Source of the DNA: Phascolarctobacterium_A succinatutens_B
Lineage (GTDB): Bacteria > Bacillota > Negativicutes > Acidaminococcales > Acidaminococcaceae
Direction: 5' to 3'
NCBI RefSeq assembly: GCF_958453765.1
Contig: NZ_CAUDZA010000024.1
Coordinates: forward strand, 1-37,705
Length of the DNA: 37,705 nt
Under the pieces are notes generated by a model that worked only from the letters and a program-made list of their open reading frames with translations, ran no database searches and was not told where the DNA came from. Below, piece by piece: positions 23,255 to 31,197 of the stretch. The position numbers and the translations under genes were made by a program. Each line of letters begins with the position of its first letter. The stretch's first letter is position 1.

Positions 23255-24208
23255 ATGAAAATAGTAGTTATGGAGCCGTTAGGCGTAAAGATGGAACAGA
23301 TAAATGCATTGGCAGCGCCGTTGCAGGCTGCAGGCCATGATTTCGTTTATTATACCGCAAAGGAAACAGACCAGACGAAGCTGCTGGCGCGTGTGCAGCA
23401 GGCCGATATTATCATGCTGGCCAACCAGCCGCTGAGGGCGGAGATTATCAACGCCTGCCATAATTTAAAAATGCTGTCTGTAGCCTTTACCGGCGTAGAC
23501 CATATTGCGCTGGCTGCCTGCCGTGAGCGCGGAATTTTAGTGTGCAATGCCGCAGGCTATTCCACCAATGCGGTAGCAGAGCTGACCTTCGGTTTGGCTA
23601 TCAGCGTTATCCGCAACATCGTTCCTTGTGATGCACGCTGCCGTCAGGCAGGAACGAAGGATGGCCTGGTAGGCTTTGAGCTTTTCGGCAAAACCTTCGG
23701 CGTAGTCGGCACCGGTGCGATTGGCAGCAGAGTGGCGAAGATTGCCGCTGCCTTCGGCTGCAGGGTGCTGGCCTACAGCCGTACTCCGAAGGCAGAGCTG
23801 CAGGCTGACGGTGTAAGCTATGTAAGTCTGGATGAGCTTTTGGCTGCCAGCGATTTTATCAGCCTGCATGTGCCGCTGACGGACGCAACCCGCGGACTGA
23901 TTAATGCCGAGGCTATTGCCAAGATGAAGCCGACTGCCGTACTGCTGAATACTGCGCGCGGTCCTGTTGTGGACAGCGAGGCGCTGGCACAGGCGCTGAA
24001 CGAAGGAAGATTGGCGGGCGCAGGCATTGATGTGTTTGAGGGCGAGCCGCCGATTGCACCGGAGCATCCTCTGTGCCATGCGAAGAACACCGTGCTGACA
24101 CCGCACGTGGCCTTCGCCAGCGCCGAAGCACTGGCTGCACGTGCCGATATCGTTTTTGCCAACATCGAAAAATGGCTGGCGGGAGCACCGCAGAACGTAA
24201 TTAAGTAA
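23255..24208 (+). CDS. D-2-hydroxyacid dehydrogenase, NAD-dependent
   Basis: A 317-residue cytosolic oxidoreductase of the D-isomer-specific 2-hydroxyacid dehydrogenase family (D-lactate, glycerate, phosphoglycerate and related substrates). The NAD-binding motif GTGAIG, the catalytic Arg234 in NTARGPVVD, Glu262 or Glu264 in DVFEGEPPI and His284 in LTPHVAFAS are all present. GGAGGT before ATG 23255 sets the start; the frame extends 14 codons further without support. Its neighbour is a large LuxR/MalT-type regulator only 7 bases downstream, so the two form one unit. The specific hydroxyacid is not predictable here. Confidence 0.9.
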   Translation: MKIVVMEPLGVKMEQINALAAPLQAAGHDFVYYTAKETDQTKLLARVQQADIIMLANQPLRAEIINACHNLKMLSVAFTGVDHIALAACRERGILVCNAAGYSTNAVAELTFGLAISVIRNIVPCDARCRQAGTKDGLVGFELFGKTFGVVGTGAIGSRVAKIAAAFGCRVLAYSRTPKAELQADGVSYVSLDELLAASDFISLHVPLTDATRGLINAEAIAKMKPTAVLLNTARGPVVDSEALAQALNEGRLAGAGIDVFEGEPPIAPEHPLCHAKNTVLTPHVAFASAEALAARADIVFANIEKWLAGAPQNVIK

Positions 24209-24215
24209 AAATACT

Positions 24216-26699
24216 ATGAAAAGGCTCAATAATTTATATTATTCCAAGAGAATAAAAGAGCTTTTGGCAGAGCTGCAGACAGCGGGAACAACGCTGGTTG
24301 TTGCTCCCATGGGCTATGGCAAAACACTGGCAGTGCAGTACTTTTTGCAGGAGCAGGAGCGCTGCGGCAAAAAGGTGCTGCGCCAAAGCATTTACGGCGC
24401 CGGTGCCGAAGCCTTCTGGCAGGGAGTGTGCCACAGCTGGCAAAATACGGAACTGGGCGCTGCGCTACTGCAGCAGTCTTTGCCTGCCGATGCTAACGCA
24501 AGAACGCTGGTACTGGAGCTGTTCCGTCAGCTGCTGCCGCAGGAGCCTGTCTATTGGTTTATAGATGATTTGCATCTGCTGGAGAGCAGCGAGGCGATTG
24601 ATTTTCTCTTTGCTCTGAGCAAGGCAGGCTTTGCTGATTTGCACCTGCTGCTGGTAAGCAGAGGGCAGATTTTTGACGGCAGCCGTCTGCTGGAGCTGGG
24701 ACGTAAGGTCTTTTGCCTTGATAAGCATGACCTGGCGCTGCAGCGTGACGAGCTGGCGGAATACAGCAGCAGATGCGGCCTGCAGCTTACAACGCAGCAG
24801 CTGGATGCTTTGCATGAGGCCTGCGAGGGCTGGTTTTCCGTTACCTATCTTAACTTTTTGAACTACGACAGGTATCAGCGCTTTTGCCTTGATACAGGCA
24901 GCGTTTATGAGATGATAGCCAATGTACTGCTGCGGCCGCTGCCGTCGGAGCAGCAGCGCTTGCTGCTGCTTATGGGGCAGCCGGAGGAATTTACGCCGGA
25001 GCAGGTGGCCTATGCCTACGGCGCAAGCTGCAGAGAGTCTGTAAGCAGACTGCTGGAATGCAATGCCTTTATTATCAGGCTGGCCAACGGCAGACTGCGG
25101 TGTCACCATATGCTGAAGCAGGCCACGCGTCACGCCTTCGGTCTGTTGCCGGAGCCAGAGCAGCAATTGTACTTCCGTCGACTGGGACAATGGTACGCAC
25201 AGCAGAAGGAGTACGAGGAAGCGCTGGACTGGCTGTACCGCGGCCGTGATTTTGACGGCCTGCTGGCTGCAGTGCAGCAGCTGCGCGACTGGTCGATGCG
25301 CCCGCAGCACAGGCAGCATCTTTTCGACTGGCTGCGAGAATGTCCGCCGGAAATCTTGTGGCAGTATCCGCAGGCGGTGCTGATTATTATGCGCCGTATG
25401 TTTTCGCTGAACATGGTGCCGGAAATGCTGCAGGTCAAGGAATGGTACGTGACGGCGTTGGAGCGCAATACTGCGCTCAGCCAGCGTGAGCGCGATAATT
25501 ATTACGGCGAGCTGGAGGTTATTCTGAGCTTTTTGGCCTTCAACAGCATCACCGGTATGAGCGAGCATCACAGGCGTGCCTACAAGCTGCTGAGCGGAGC
25601 TCCGCAGACGCTCAGCAAGCAAGGCATCTGGACCTTCGGCGCGCCCAGTGTTCTGGGGCTGTATTTACGCACGGGCTGCAGTCTGCGGCAGACGGTGGAG
25701 GATATGCAGGAATGCATGCCACCGTACTATCTGCTGAGCGGCTGGCACGGTGCCGGAGCTGCCGAGCTGACGGAGGCGGAAGCACTTTTGCTGCAGGGAC
25801 GCATTGACGAAGTGGATATGCCTCTGCAGAAGGCGTATTATCAGGCGGAAAAGCATGGGCAGGAGTGTATTACTATCTGCTGTGATTTTATGGAGATGCA
25901 GCGCGATCTTTTTCGCGGCGTTTACAGCAGTAAGGCGGAGGCCTACAGCCGCCATCAGTGGCAGCTGCAGCCCTGGAAGCAGAGCATGCTGCTGAATACT
26001 GCCGATATGTGCGCCGGCTTTTACTATGCATTGCTGGGCAAGCCGGAATATATCCCGGAGTGGCTGACGGACGGAAACGGACAGCAGCCTTCGGTGCTTT
26101 ATCCGGCGCGTCCCTGCCGCAACTATATCAGTGCCCAGTGCCTGCTGGCACAAGGGCAGTATACGGAGCTTTTGGTGCGCTGGTCCGACTGGGAGCAGGA
26201 ATGCCGTCCCTACAGTAATTTCTTGTGCCTGCTGTATTTGCAGGTGCAAAGGGCGGCGGCCTTTGCCGGCAGAGGCGATGTAACAAGCTGCCGTGCTTCG
26301 CTGAAGCAGGCGCTGGAAATGGCTGAGGCGGATAAGCTTGTGCTGCCGTTGGCACAGAACATAGCGCTGCTGCGTCCTTATCTGGAGCAGGAGCTGCAAG
26401 GTGAATTTTCAGCAGCGGCGGCAGCGGCGCTGCACCTGGGGCAGCAGCTGGAAGCGGGCCGGGGACAGATTATGTCCGCACGCTTTGCCGAAGCAGGCCT
26501 GCAGGAGCTGACGGAGCAGGAGCTACAGATAGCGCAGTTGGCTGCAGCACGTCATACGAACAGGGAGATTGCGCAAAGATTGTCGCTGTCGGAGGGGACG
26601 ATTAAGCAATATCTCAACAAAATTTTTGCCAAGCTGCAGATTGATGCGGCGGCCAAAAATAAAAGACATCAGCTGGAGCGCTTTTTCCCCAACTCTTAA
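24216..26699 (+). CDS. MalT-like STAND ATPase regulator with LuxR helix-turn-helix
   Basis: An 827-residue signal-transduction ATPase of MalT architecture. An N-terminal NTPase domain has Walker A VAPMGYGKTLAV (residues 29-40) and a Walker B-like VYWFIDDLHLL near 110-120. A long helical region of TPR-like repeats spans about 330-740. A C-terminal LuxR-type helix-turn-helix (about 762-815) reads LTEQELQIAQLAAARHTNRE, IAQRLSLSEGTIKQYLNKI. Such proteins oligomerise on binding an inducer and ATP, then activate promoters. It follows the D-2-hydroxyacid dehydrogenase gene by 7 bases and probably senses a related metabolite, which is inference. The coding is rich in Leu and Gln. Confidence 0.88.
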   Translation: MKRLNNLYYSKRIKELLAELQTAGTTLVVAPMGYGKTLAVQYFLQEQERCGKKVLRQSIYGAGAEAFWQGVCHSWQNTELGAALLQQSLPADANARTLVLELFRQLLPQEPVYWFIDDLHLLESSEAIDFLFALSKAGFADLHLLLVSRGQIFDGSRLLELGRKVFCLDKHDLALQRDELAEYSSRCGLQLTTQQLDALHEACEGWFSVTYLNFLNYDRYQRFCLDTGSVYEMIANVLLRPLPSEQQRLLLLMGQPEEFTPEQVAYAYGASCRESVSRLLECNAFIIRLANGRLRCHHMLKQATRHAFGLLPEPEQQLYFRRLGQWYAQQKEYEEALDWLYRGRDFDGLLAAVQQLRDWSMRPQHRQHLFDWLRECPPEILWQYPQAVLIIMRRMFSLNMVPEMLQVKEWYVTALERNTALSQRERDNYYGELEVILSFLAFNSITGMSEHHRRAYKLLSGAPQTLSKQGIWTFGAPSVLGLYLRTGCSLRQTVEDMQECMPPYYLLSGWHGAGAAELTEAEALLLQGRIDEVDMPLQKAYYQAEKHGQECITICCDFMEMQRDLFRGVYSSKAEAYSRHQWQLQPWKQSMLLNTADMCAGFYYALLGKPEYIPEWLTDGNGQQPSVLYPARPCRNYISAQCLLAQGQYTELLVRWSDWEQECRPYSNFLCLLYLQVQRAAAFAGRGDVTSCRASLKQALEMAEADKLVLPLAQNIALLRPYLEQELQGEFSAAAAAALHLGQQLEAGRGQIMSARFAEAGLQELTEQELQIAQLAAARHTNREIAQRLSLSEGTIKQYLNKIFAKLQIDAAAKNKRHQLERFFPNS

Positions 26700-26724
26700 C
26701 TAAAGGTTACTTATAGTTAATATT

Positions 26725-26770
26725 GACTCGGTATATACTGTAAATGAAGAAGTATATGCCGGGTCTTTTT
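26725..26770 (+). terminator. Terminator after the LuxR-like regulator
   Basis: GACTCGGTATATACT pairs with AGTATATGCCGGGTC (15 positions, with one G-T pair and one mismatch), followed by TTTTT. Confidence 0.88.
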
Positions 26771-26796
26771 ATATCCGGCGGTTAGGAGGCGGAAAA

Positions 26797-27480
26797 ATGA
26801 AACGGCTGAAGGTTGTGCTCGGGGCGTGCCTGGCGATGCTCGTGGCTTTTACGGCATTGGCGTGGGCGGCAACGCAGTACAAAACAACTATCAAGGTAAA
26901 CGGCACCAAGCTGAATGTGCAGCGTTATGTAGAGGGCAAGGGGCCTATGAAGGATAAGGCGGTGCTGCTCAACAAGGATAATAAGGTTGTTGTGCGCTGG
27001 AAGCAGCGCGAGCTGAAAAAATGGTACTATGACGGTGATAAATATTTCCGCTTTGTACCCTACAGCTATGATATGAAAAACCTGAAGCCCGGCAGATATC
27101 GCTTGGTAACGACCAGCAGCTTTGGCAAGGGCGGTGCGGTTAAAAAGACAGTCAACATCAGCTACAAGCCGCAGAGCAAGATGCAGTTCCGTGCGTCCAA
27201 GATTATCCGCAAGGGCAACGGTGATGTTTACCAGCGCCTGTATTTCAAAAAGAACAATTCTACGGGCAAGACCTGCTATGCCCAGATTTTCAATAAAAAC
27301 AACAAGCTAGTCTATAGCACGAAATATAAGGCAAGAAACGCCAATCAGGATTTTGCTTTCAGCTGGAACGGCTGGGCGAGCGGCAACAGCGGCAAAAAAA
27401 GTGCTAAGGGCGTATATACAGTGAAGTATTGGATGGACGGCGTTAATCCCAAGACTGCCAAGTTCCGTCTGAGCATTTGA
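26797..27480 (+). CDS. Exported protein with FlgD-type Ig-like C-terminus
   Basis: A 227-residue secreted protein with a Sec signal (about residues 1-24, ending LAWA). The mature chain is basic and Tyr/Lys-rich. The last 80 residues, YAQIFNKNNKLVYSTKY ... FAFSWNGWASGNSGKKS then KGVYTVKYWMDG, match the FlgD-like Ig fold (W-G-NSG-KGVYTV-Y pattern) found in flagellar hook caps and many cell-surface proteins. There are no flagellar genes here, so a surface or envelope role is more likely. GGAGG precedes the ATG. The next gene starts 13 bases later. Confidence 0.78.
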   Translation: MKRLKVVLGACLAMLVAFTALAWAATQYKTTIKVNGTKLNVQRYVEGKGPMKDKAVLLNKDNKVVVRWKQRELKKWYYDGDKYFRFVPYSYDMKNLKPGRYRLVTTSSFGKGGAVKKTVNISYKPQSKMQFRASKIIRKGNGDVYQRLYFKKNNSTGKTCYAQIFNKNNKLVYSTKYKARNANQDFAFSWNGWASGNSGKKSAKGVYTVKYWMDGVNPKTAKFRLSI

Positions 27481-27493
27481 GGAGGGGAGCATA

Positions 27494-28912
27494 ATGAAAG
27501 AAAAAATGATGCGTATTATCGTAGCTGTTATGCTTACCCTGCTGCTGTGCAGTCTGACGCTGCAGGCAGGCGCCGCCTCCAAAAATGACTGGAAGAATAC
27601 GGCAGGCTGCTATGTGTGGACCGAAAGCAGCCAGTATAATAACGGCGTGCTGAATATCAAGCCCTTGGGCGACGATAAATATCTTTACGAGCTGAAGGTT
27701 ATGCGTGGCAGCGAGGAAGAGGACAGTGCGGAGGATTTCGTTACTGCCGGTGTTTTTGAAATTAATGAAGATGGCGACGGTATTGCCGAGGTTGATTACC
27801 AAAATAATGATACGGTAGAGCTGCGCTTCGTACTGAAGGACAAGAGCATTACCGCCTACCAGGACGGACCGCTGCCGCTTGATGTTCAGGGTGAATACAG
27901 ATTTAACGAGGACAGCTTTGATGTATCCGAGGCTGCTGCCGCCGCGCTGCTTGCCGGCCTGCCGGAAAAGCAGACGGGCTTGCCGGAGGATGTTGATGAT
28001 TATAAGCTGCTCTATGCGGAGGAGCCTGTGGACGGCTGGTTCTACCAGCTGACGGCGCTGGATGATGAGGGCGAGGTTATTGCCAAATTTTTGGTAGCTG
28101 CCGATTTGAGCGCTGTGTACCGCAACGATAAAGAGGATGAGGTAAGCCTTATTTACGGTGACCCGATCAATATGCTGGCTGCCAAAAGAGCACCGCTTGT
28201 AGAAGAAGAGGAGCTTGAAGGCCCTGCAATCGAAAGCGGCGAGCTGGAGGGCGACGAGGATGCGCCCGACCTGCCTGCAACCGCAGCCTCCGAGCTTAGT
28301 CCGTTGGTGACGGTGGCTCCGGAGGAGGCCAGCCTGAAGGTGGGAGAGCGTACACGCATAGTTGCTTCGCTGCCGGGCTGCGTAGGCTATAATGTAACTG
28401 ACCTGCGTTCCTCCAATAGTGATATAGTAAAGGTGGACGGCGATGTGCAGCTTTTGGCTGTGAAGCCGGGAACTGCAACGATTACCGGCAAGCTGCTGCT
28501 GGAAAAGGGCGAAAAGGCCTTTATGACGCAGATTACCGCCTATGAGCCGAAGCTGGAGGCTCCGAATCTGCCGGCGCACTTGGGAATAGACGAGGCGCTG
28601 AAGCTGGAGGCCTACGTTGTGGGCGAGGCTGACGGCGTGACACCGGAGTGGAGCGTGAGCGATGAAAAAATTGCCGTTATCGAAGATGGCAAGCTGATCG
28701 GCAAGGCTGACGGCGTTGTTACCGTTACGGCAGTCCACGGCGAGATGAAGAGCCAATGGCCGGTGGCTGTGGGCACTGCGGAGCTGCCTGCTGCCGAGGA
28801 TGAGGAAGAAAATGAGGATGACGATGATGGCTTTGGCTGGCTGACGATTATCGGCGGCGTTATTATCATCGGTGGCGCTGCCTTCTTCTTCCTGCGCAGA
28901 AAACGCAAATGA
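27494..28912 (+). CDS. Membrane-anchored surface protein with BIG2-like domains
   Basis: A 472-residue protein with an N-terminal signal peptide (to about residue 28), an acidic N-terminal domain not recognised here, an acidic linker (about 235-260), and two bacterial Ig-like (BIG2-type) repeats: SLKVGERTRIVASLPG ... VKPGTATITG near 280-345 and the LGIDEALKLEAYV ... GVVTVTAVHGEM stretch near 365-425. The C-terminus has an acidic DEEENEDDDDG tract, a single membrane helix (WLTIIGGVIIIGGAAFFFL) and a basic RRKRK stop. It is therefore held in a membrane by its C-terminus with the Ig-like part outside. It forms an operon with the FlgD-like exported protein. Confidence 0.78.
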   Translation: MKEKMMRIIVAVMLTLLLCSLTLQAGAASKNDWKNTAGCYVWTESSQYNNGVLNIKPLGDDKYLYELKVMRGSEEEDSAEDFVTAGVFEINEDGDGIAEVDYQNNDTVELRFVLKDKSITAYQDGPLPLDVQGEYRFNEDSFDVSEAAAAALLAGLPEKQTGLPEDVDDYKLLYAEEPVDGWFYQLTALDDEGEVIAKFLVAADLSAVYRNDKEDEVSLIYGDPINMLAAKRAPLVEEEELEGPAIESGELEGDEDAPDLPATAASELSPLVTVAPEEASLKVGERTRIVASLPGCVGYNVTDLRSSNSDIVKVDGDVQLLAVKPGTATITGKLLLEKGEKAFMTQITAYEPKLEAPNLPAHLGIDEALKLEAYVVGEADGVTPEWSVSDEKIAVIEDGKLIGKADGVVTVTAVHGEMKSQWPVAVGTAELPAAEDEEENEDDDDGFGWLTIIGGVIIIGGAAFFFLRRKRK

Positions 28913-28964
28913 TAAGCTGATGCTGTAAAGCGTTATGCTTACCGAAAAAATAATATGAAGCATC

Positions 28965-29039
28965 GGAGGCTGACTTGTGTCAGCCTCCTTGGTGCGCCTG
29001 CGGCGATGCTGTTGCTTGTGCCCGCAGGCGTATTTTTTT
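28965..29039 (+). terminator. Double terminator after the surface-protein operon
   Basis: First hairpin GGAGGCTGAC/GTCAGCCTCC (28965-28988). Second hairpin CGCCTGCGG/CCGCAGGCG (28995-29030), followed by TATTTTTTT. The rest of this gene-free stretch (29040-29306) holds only the promoter listed next. Confidence 0.85.
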
Positions 29040-29188
29040 GTGTGCGGGTATATGCTGTTACGTCCGTTTTTGCCTGCCCAAGCGTCCTTGCCGTTGCCTG
29101 CAGGCGCGGGAAATCACAGTTATTTTACACTCTGACAATGTTTCACAGAATCTCTGTAAAAAAAGTAACAAAAAGTTTTCAGTTGGAC

Positions 29189-29217
29189 GTTACAAATGGC
29201 GAAAAATCTAGTATAAT
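29189..29217 (+). promoter_or_regulatory. Promoter of the radical SAM gene
   Basis: GTTACA (29189-29194), 17-base spacer, TATAAT (29212-29217), 90 bases before the gene. Confidence 0.55.
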
Positions 29218-29306
29218 AATATTAAAGTGTACTATACTTTACAAAATTTCTGAGATCTCAAACTGGCGCCAAATCAATCAAAGTAAAATGAGGTAGAATA
29301 GTAGAA

Positions 29307-30200
29307 ATGTTTTTTGATTCTTATGACACACCAGTCTTCAGACCTCCCAGTGAGGCACGCAGCTTTATTTTGCGCGTTACGCGCGGCTGCGCACATAATA
29401 AATGCACCTACTGCAACATGTACAGAGGTGTTCCCTTTCAGATTTTAAAGGATGAAGAAATTTCCCGTCAGATAGCGCTGGCGGCCCATTACGGCAAGAA
29501 CAAGGTGCGTCGCGTCTTTTTGGCGGACGGCGATGCTTTGGTGCTGCCTACGGCCAAGCTGCTGAAGATTCTGCAGGTGCTGCGCGAGCAGTTTCCGCAT
29601 CTGCAGCGCGTTGCCAGCTATGCTGCGCCTAAGGATATCCTGCGCAAGAGCGAGGAGGAGCTGCGCCAGCTGAAGGAAGCAGGCCTGAAGCTTTTGTATT
29701 ACGGCATGGAAACAGGCGACGATGCTACGCTGAAGGCTGTCAACAAGGGCGTTGATGCCGAGCAGGCGATTGAAGCAGGCCGCAGAGTTACCGCCAGCGG
29801 CATGAAGCTGTCCATGATGATTATTCTGGGCCTGGCAGGTGCAGATGGCAGTGAACGCCACGCACTGGCGACTGCTAAGGCGATTAATATTATCAAGCCG
29901 ACGCATTTGAGTGCACTTTGCCTGATGCTGTACCGCGGCAGCGAGCTGCTGGACCAGTACGAGGCAGGCAAATTCAATCCGCTTTCACCGGCAGGACTGA
30001 TGCGCGAGCTGAAGCTGATAATAGAAAATATAGATTTACCTGCGGACAGGCACTGCCTTTTCCGCAGTAACCATGTATCAAACTACGTTCAGCTGGCAGC
30101 AACGCTGCCGCATGACAAGCAGCGTCTGCTGCGCGATATAGATTACAGTATTGCTCAGCTGAGCAAGCTGAAAAGCTGGGACGTATATAACTACAATTAA
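29307..30200 (+). CDS. Radical SAM protein (CX4CX2C type)
   Basis: A 297-residue radical SAM enzyme. The cluster motif is RGCAHNKCTYCNMY, a CX4CX2C spacing found in a common Firmicute group of uncharacterised radical SAM proteins with the RVTRGCxHNKCT sequence. Downstream SAM-domain features are visible: RVFLADGDAL as the second strand, LLYYGMETGDD for the GxIxGxxE-like region and MIILGLAG. The substrate is unknown. The start has GAGGT 12 bases away, a little far. The next gene begins 28 bases later and may be cotranscribed. Confidence 0.85.
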   Translation: MFFDSYDTPVFRPPSEARSFILRVTRGCAHNKCTYCNMYRGVPFQILKDEEISRQIALAAHYGKNKVRRVFLADGDALVLPTAKLLKILQVLREQFPHLQRVASYAAPKDILRKSEEELRQLKEAGLKLLYYGMETGDDATLKAVNKGVDAEQAIEAGRRVTASGMKLSMMIILGLAGADGSERHALATAKAINIIKPTHLSALCLMLYRGSELLDQYEAGKFNPLSPAGLMRELKLIIENIDLPADRHCLFRSNHVSNYVQLAATLPHDKQRLLRDIDYSIAQLSKLKSWDVYNYN

Positions 30201-30228
30201 TTTTTAATTTTGCATTTGAGCGGGGCTG

Positions 30229-31146
30229 ATGAAGATGAAAAAGAAGCTGGCTTCTGTGCTTACAGTAATCATGCTGGCCTGCAGCCTGCCATGGCAGGCA
30301 CAGGCTGCAGCGCCTATTGTCAGCAACAAACCGCATAAGGCACCGGTGGCAACGCCGCCGGCCGTAAGCGAGGCGCAGCCTGTGAAGGCGGTGCCGGAGC
30401 CTGTTGCCGTCAAGGCCGATACCGCAGCCAAGCCTGCTGCCGCAGTGAAGGCGTCCAAGCAGGCGAAGCCTGAGAAAAAGGCGAAGAAAACCGCAAAGAA
30501 AAAGTCTAAAAAAACGAAGGAAAAGCAGTCTAAGGTGCAGGTGCAGCAAAGCAACTGGCGCCTGAAGGTGGCACAGCAAAAGCTGCAGGTGCTGGGCTTC
30601 AGTGACGAACGCCCCAGCGGACGCATGACGGAGGCTACCAGCACTGCGCTGAAAAGCTTCCAGAAGCAGCACAAGCTGAAGGCGGATGGCGAGCTGAATG
30701 ATGCAACCTATCAGAAGCTGACCTGGGAGGCCTTTGCCAAGGAGGGCATCCCCAAGGTTAAGGGCAAGGAAATCGTCAGCCGTGCCGCCAAATACAAGGG
30801 TGTTCCCTATGTGTTCGGCGGAACCACGACCAAGGGCTTTGACTGCTCAGGCTATGTGCAGTATGTGTTTAAGGACTGCAAGGCCAAGCTGCCGCGATTG
30901 GCAGACGAGCAGGCGTTACAGGGAATTTTTGTAACGCAGAAGCAGCTGCGGCCCGGTGACCTGGTATTCTTTACCACCTACGCCGCGGGCGCGTCGCATG
31001 TGGGTATTTATGCCGGTGACGGACAATTTTGGAGCGCATCCTCGTCCAAGGGTGTAATGCTTTCGTCGTTGAAGGACGATTACTGGAAACAACGCTATTA
31101 TGGAGCACGCCGGGTGTTGATTACGAACGGCGAGGTTTATAAATAA
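30229..31146 (+). CDS. Exported NlpC/P60 peptidoglycan hydrolase with peptidoglycan-binding domain
   Basis: A 305-residue secreted cell-wall enzyme. A Sec signal (cleavage near AQAAA, residue 25) leads to a low-complexity Pro/Ala/Lys linker up to about residue 105, a PG_binding_1 domain (WRLKVAQQKLQVLGF ... DGELNDATYQKL) and a C-terminal NlpC/P60 domain with catalytic Cys206 in FDCSGYV and His257 in SHVGIYAGD. It should cut the gamma-D-Glu-diaminopimelate link of stem peptides. Two in-frame ATGs, 30229 and 30235, share one weak ribosome site, and the second may be the real start. A small hairpin without a U tract follows the gene. Confidence 0.9.
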   Translation: MKMKKKLASVLTVIMLACSLPWQAQAAAPIVSNKPHKAPVATPPAVSEAQPVKAVPEPVAVKADTAAKPAAAVKASKQAKPEKKAKKTAKKKSKKTKEKQSKVQVQQSNWRLKVAQQKLQVLGFSDERPSGRMTEATSTALKSFQKQHKLKADGELNDATYQKLTWEAFAKEGIPKVKGKEIVSRAAKYKGVPYVFGGTTTKGFDCSGYVQYVFKDCKAKLPRLADEQALQGIFVTQKQLRPGDLVFFTTYAAGASHVGIYAGDGQFWSASSSKGVMLSSLKDDYWKQRYYGARRVLITNGEVYK

Positions 31147-31197
31147 AAGTTCTGCTGACGGCAGCCGACTGCCGGACAGCGGGGGAGGGTATAAAAT

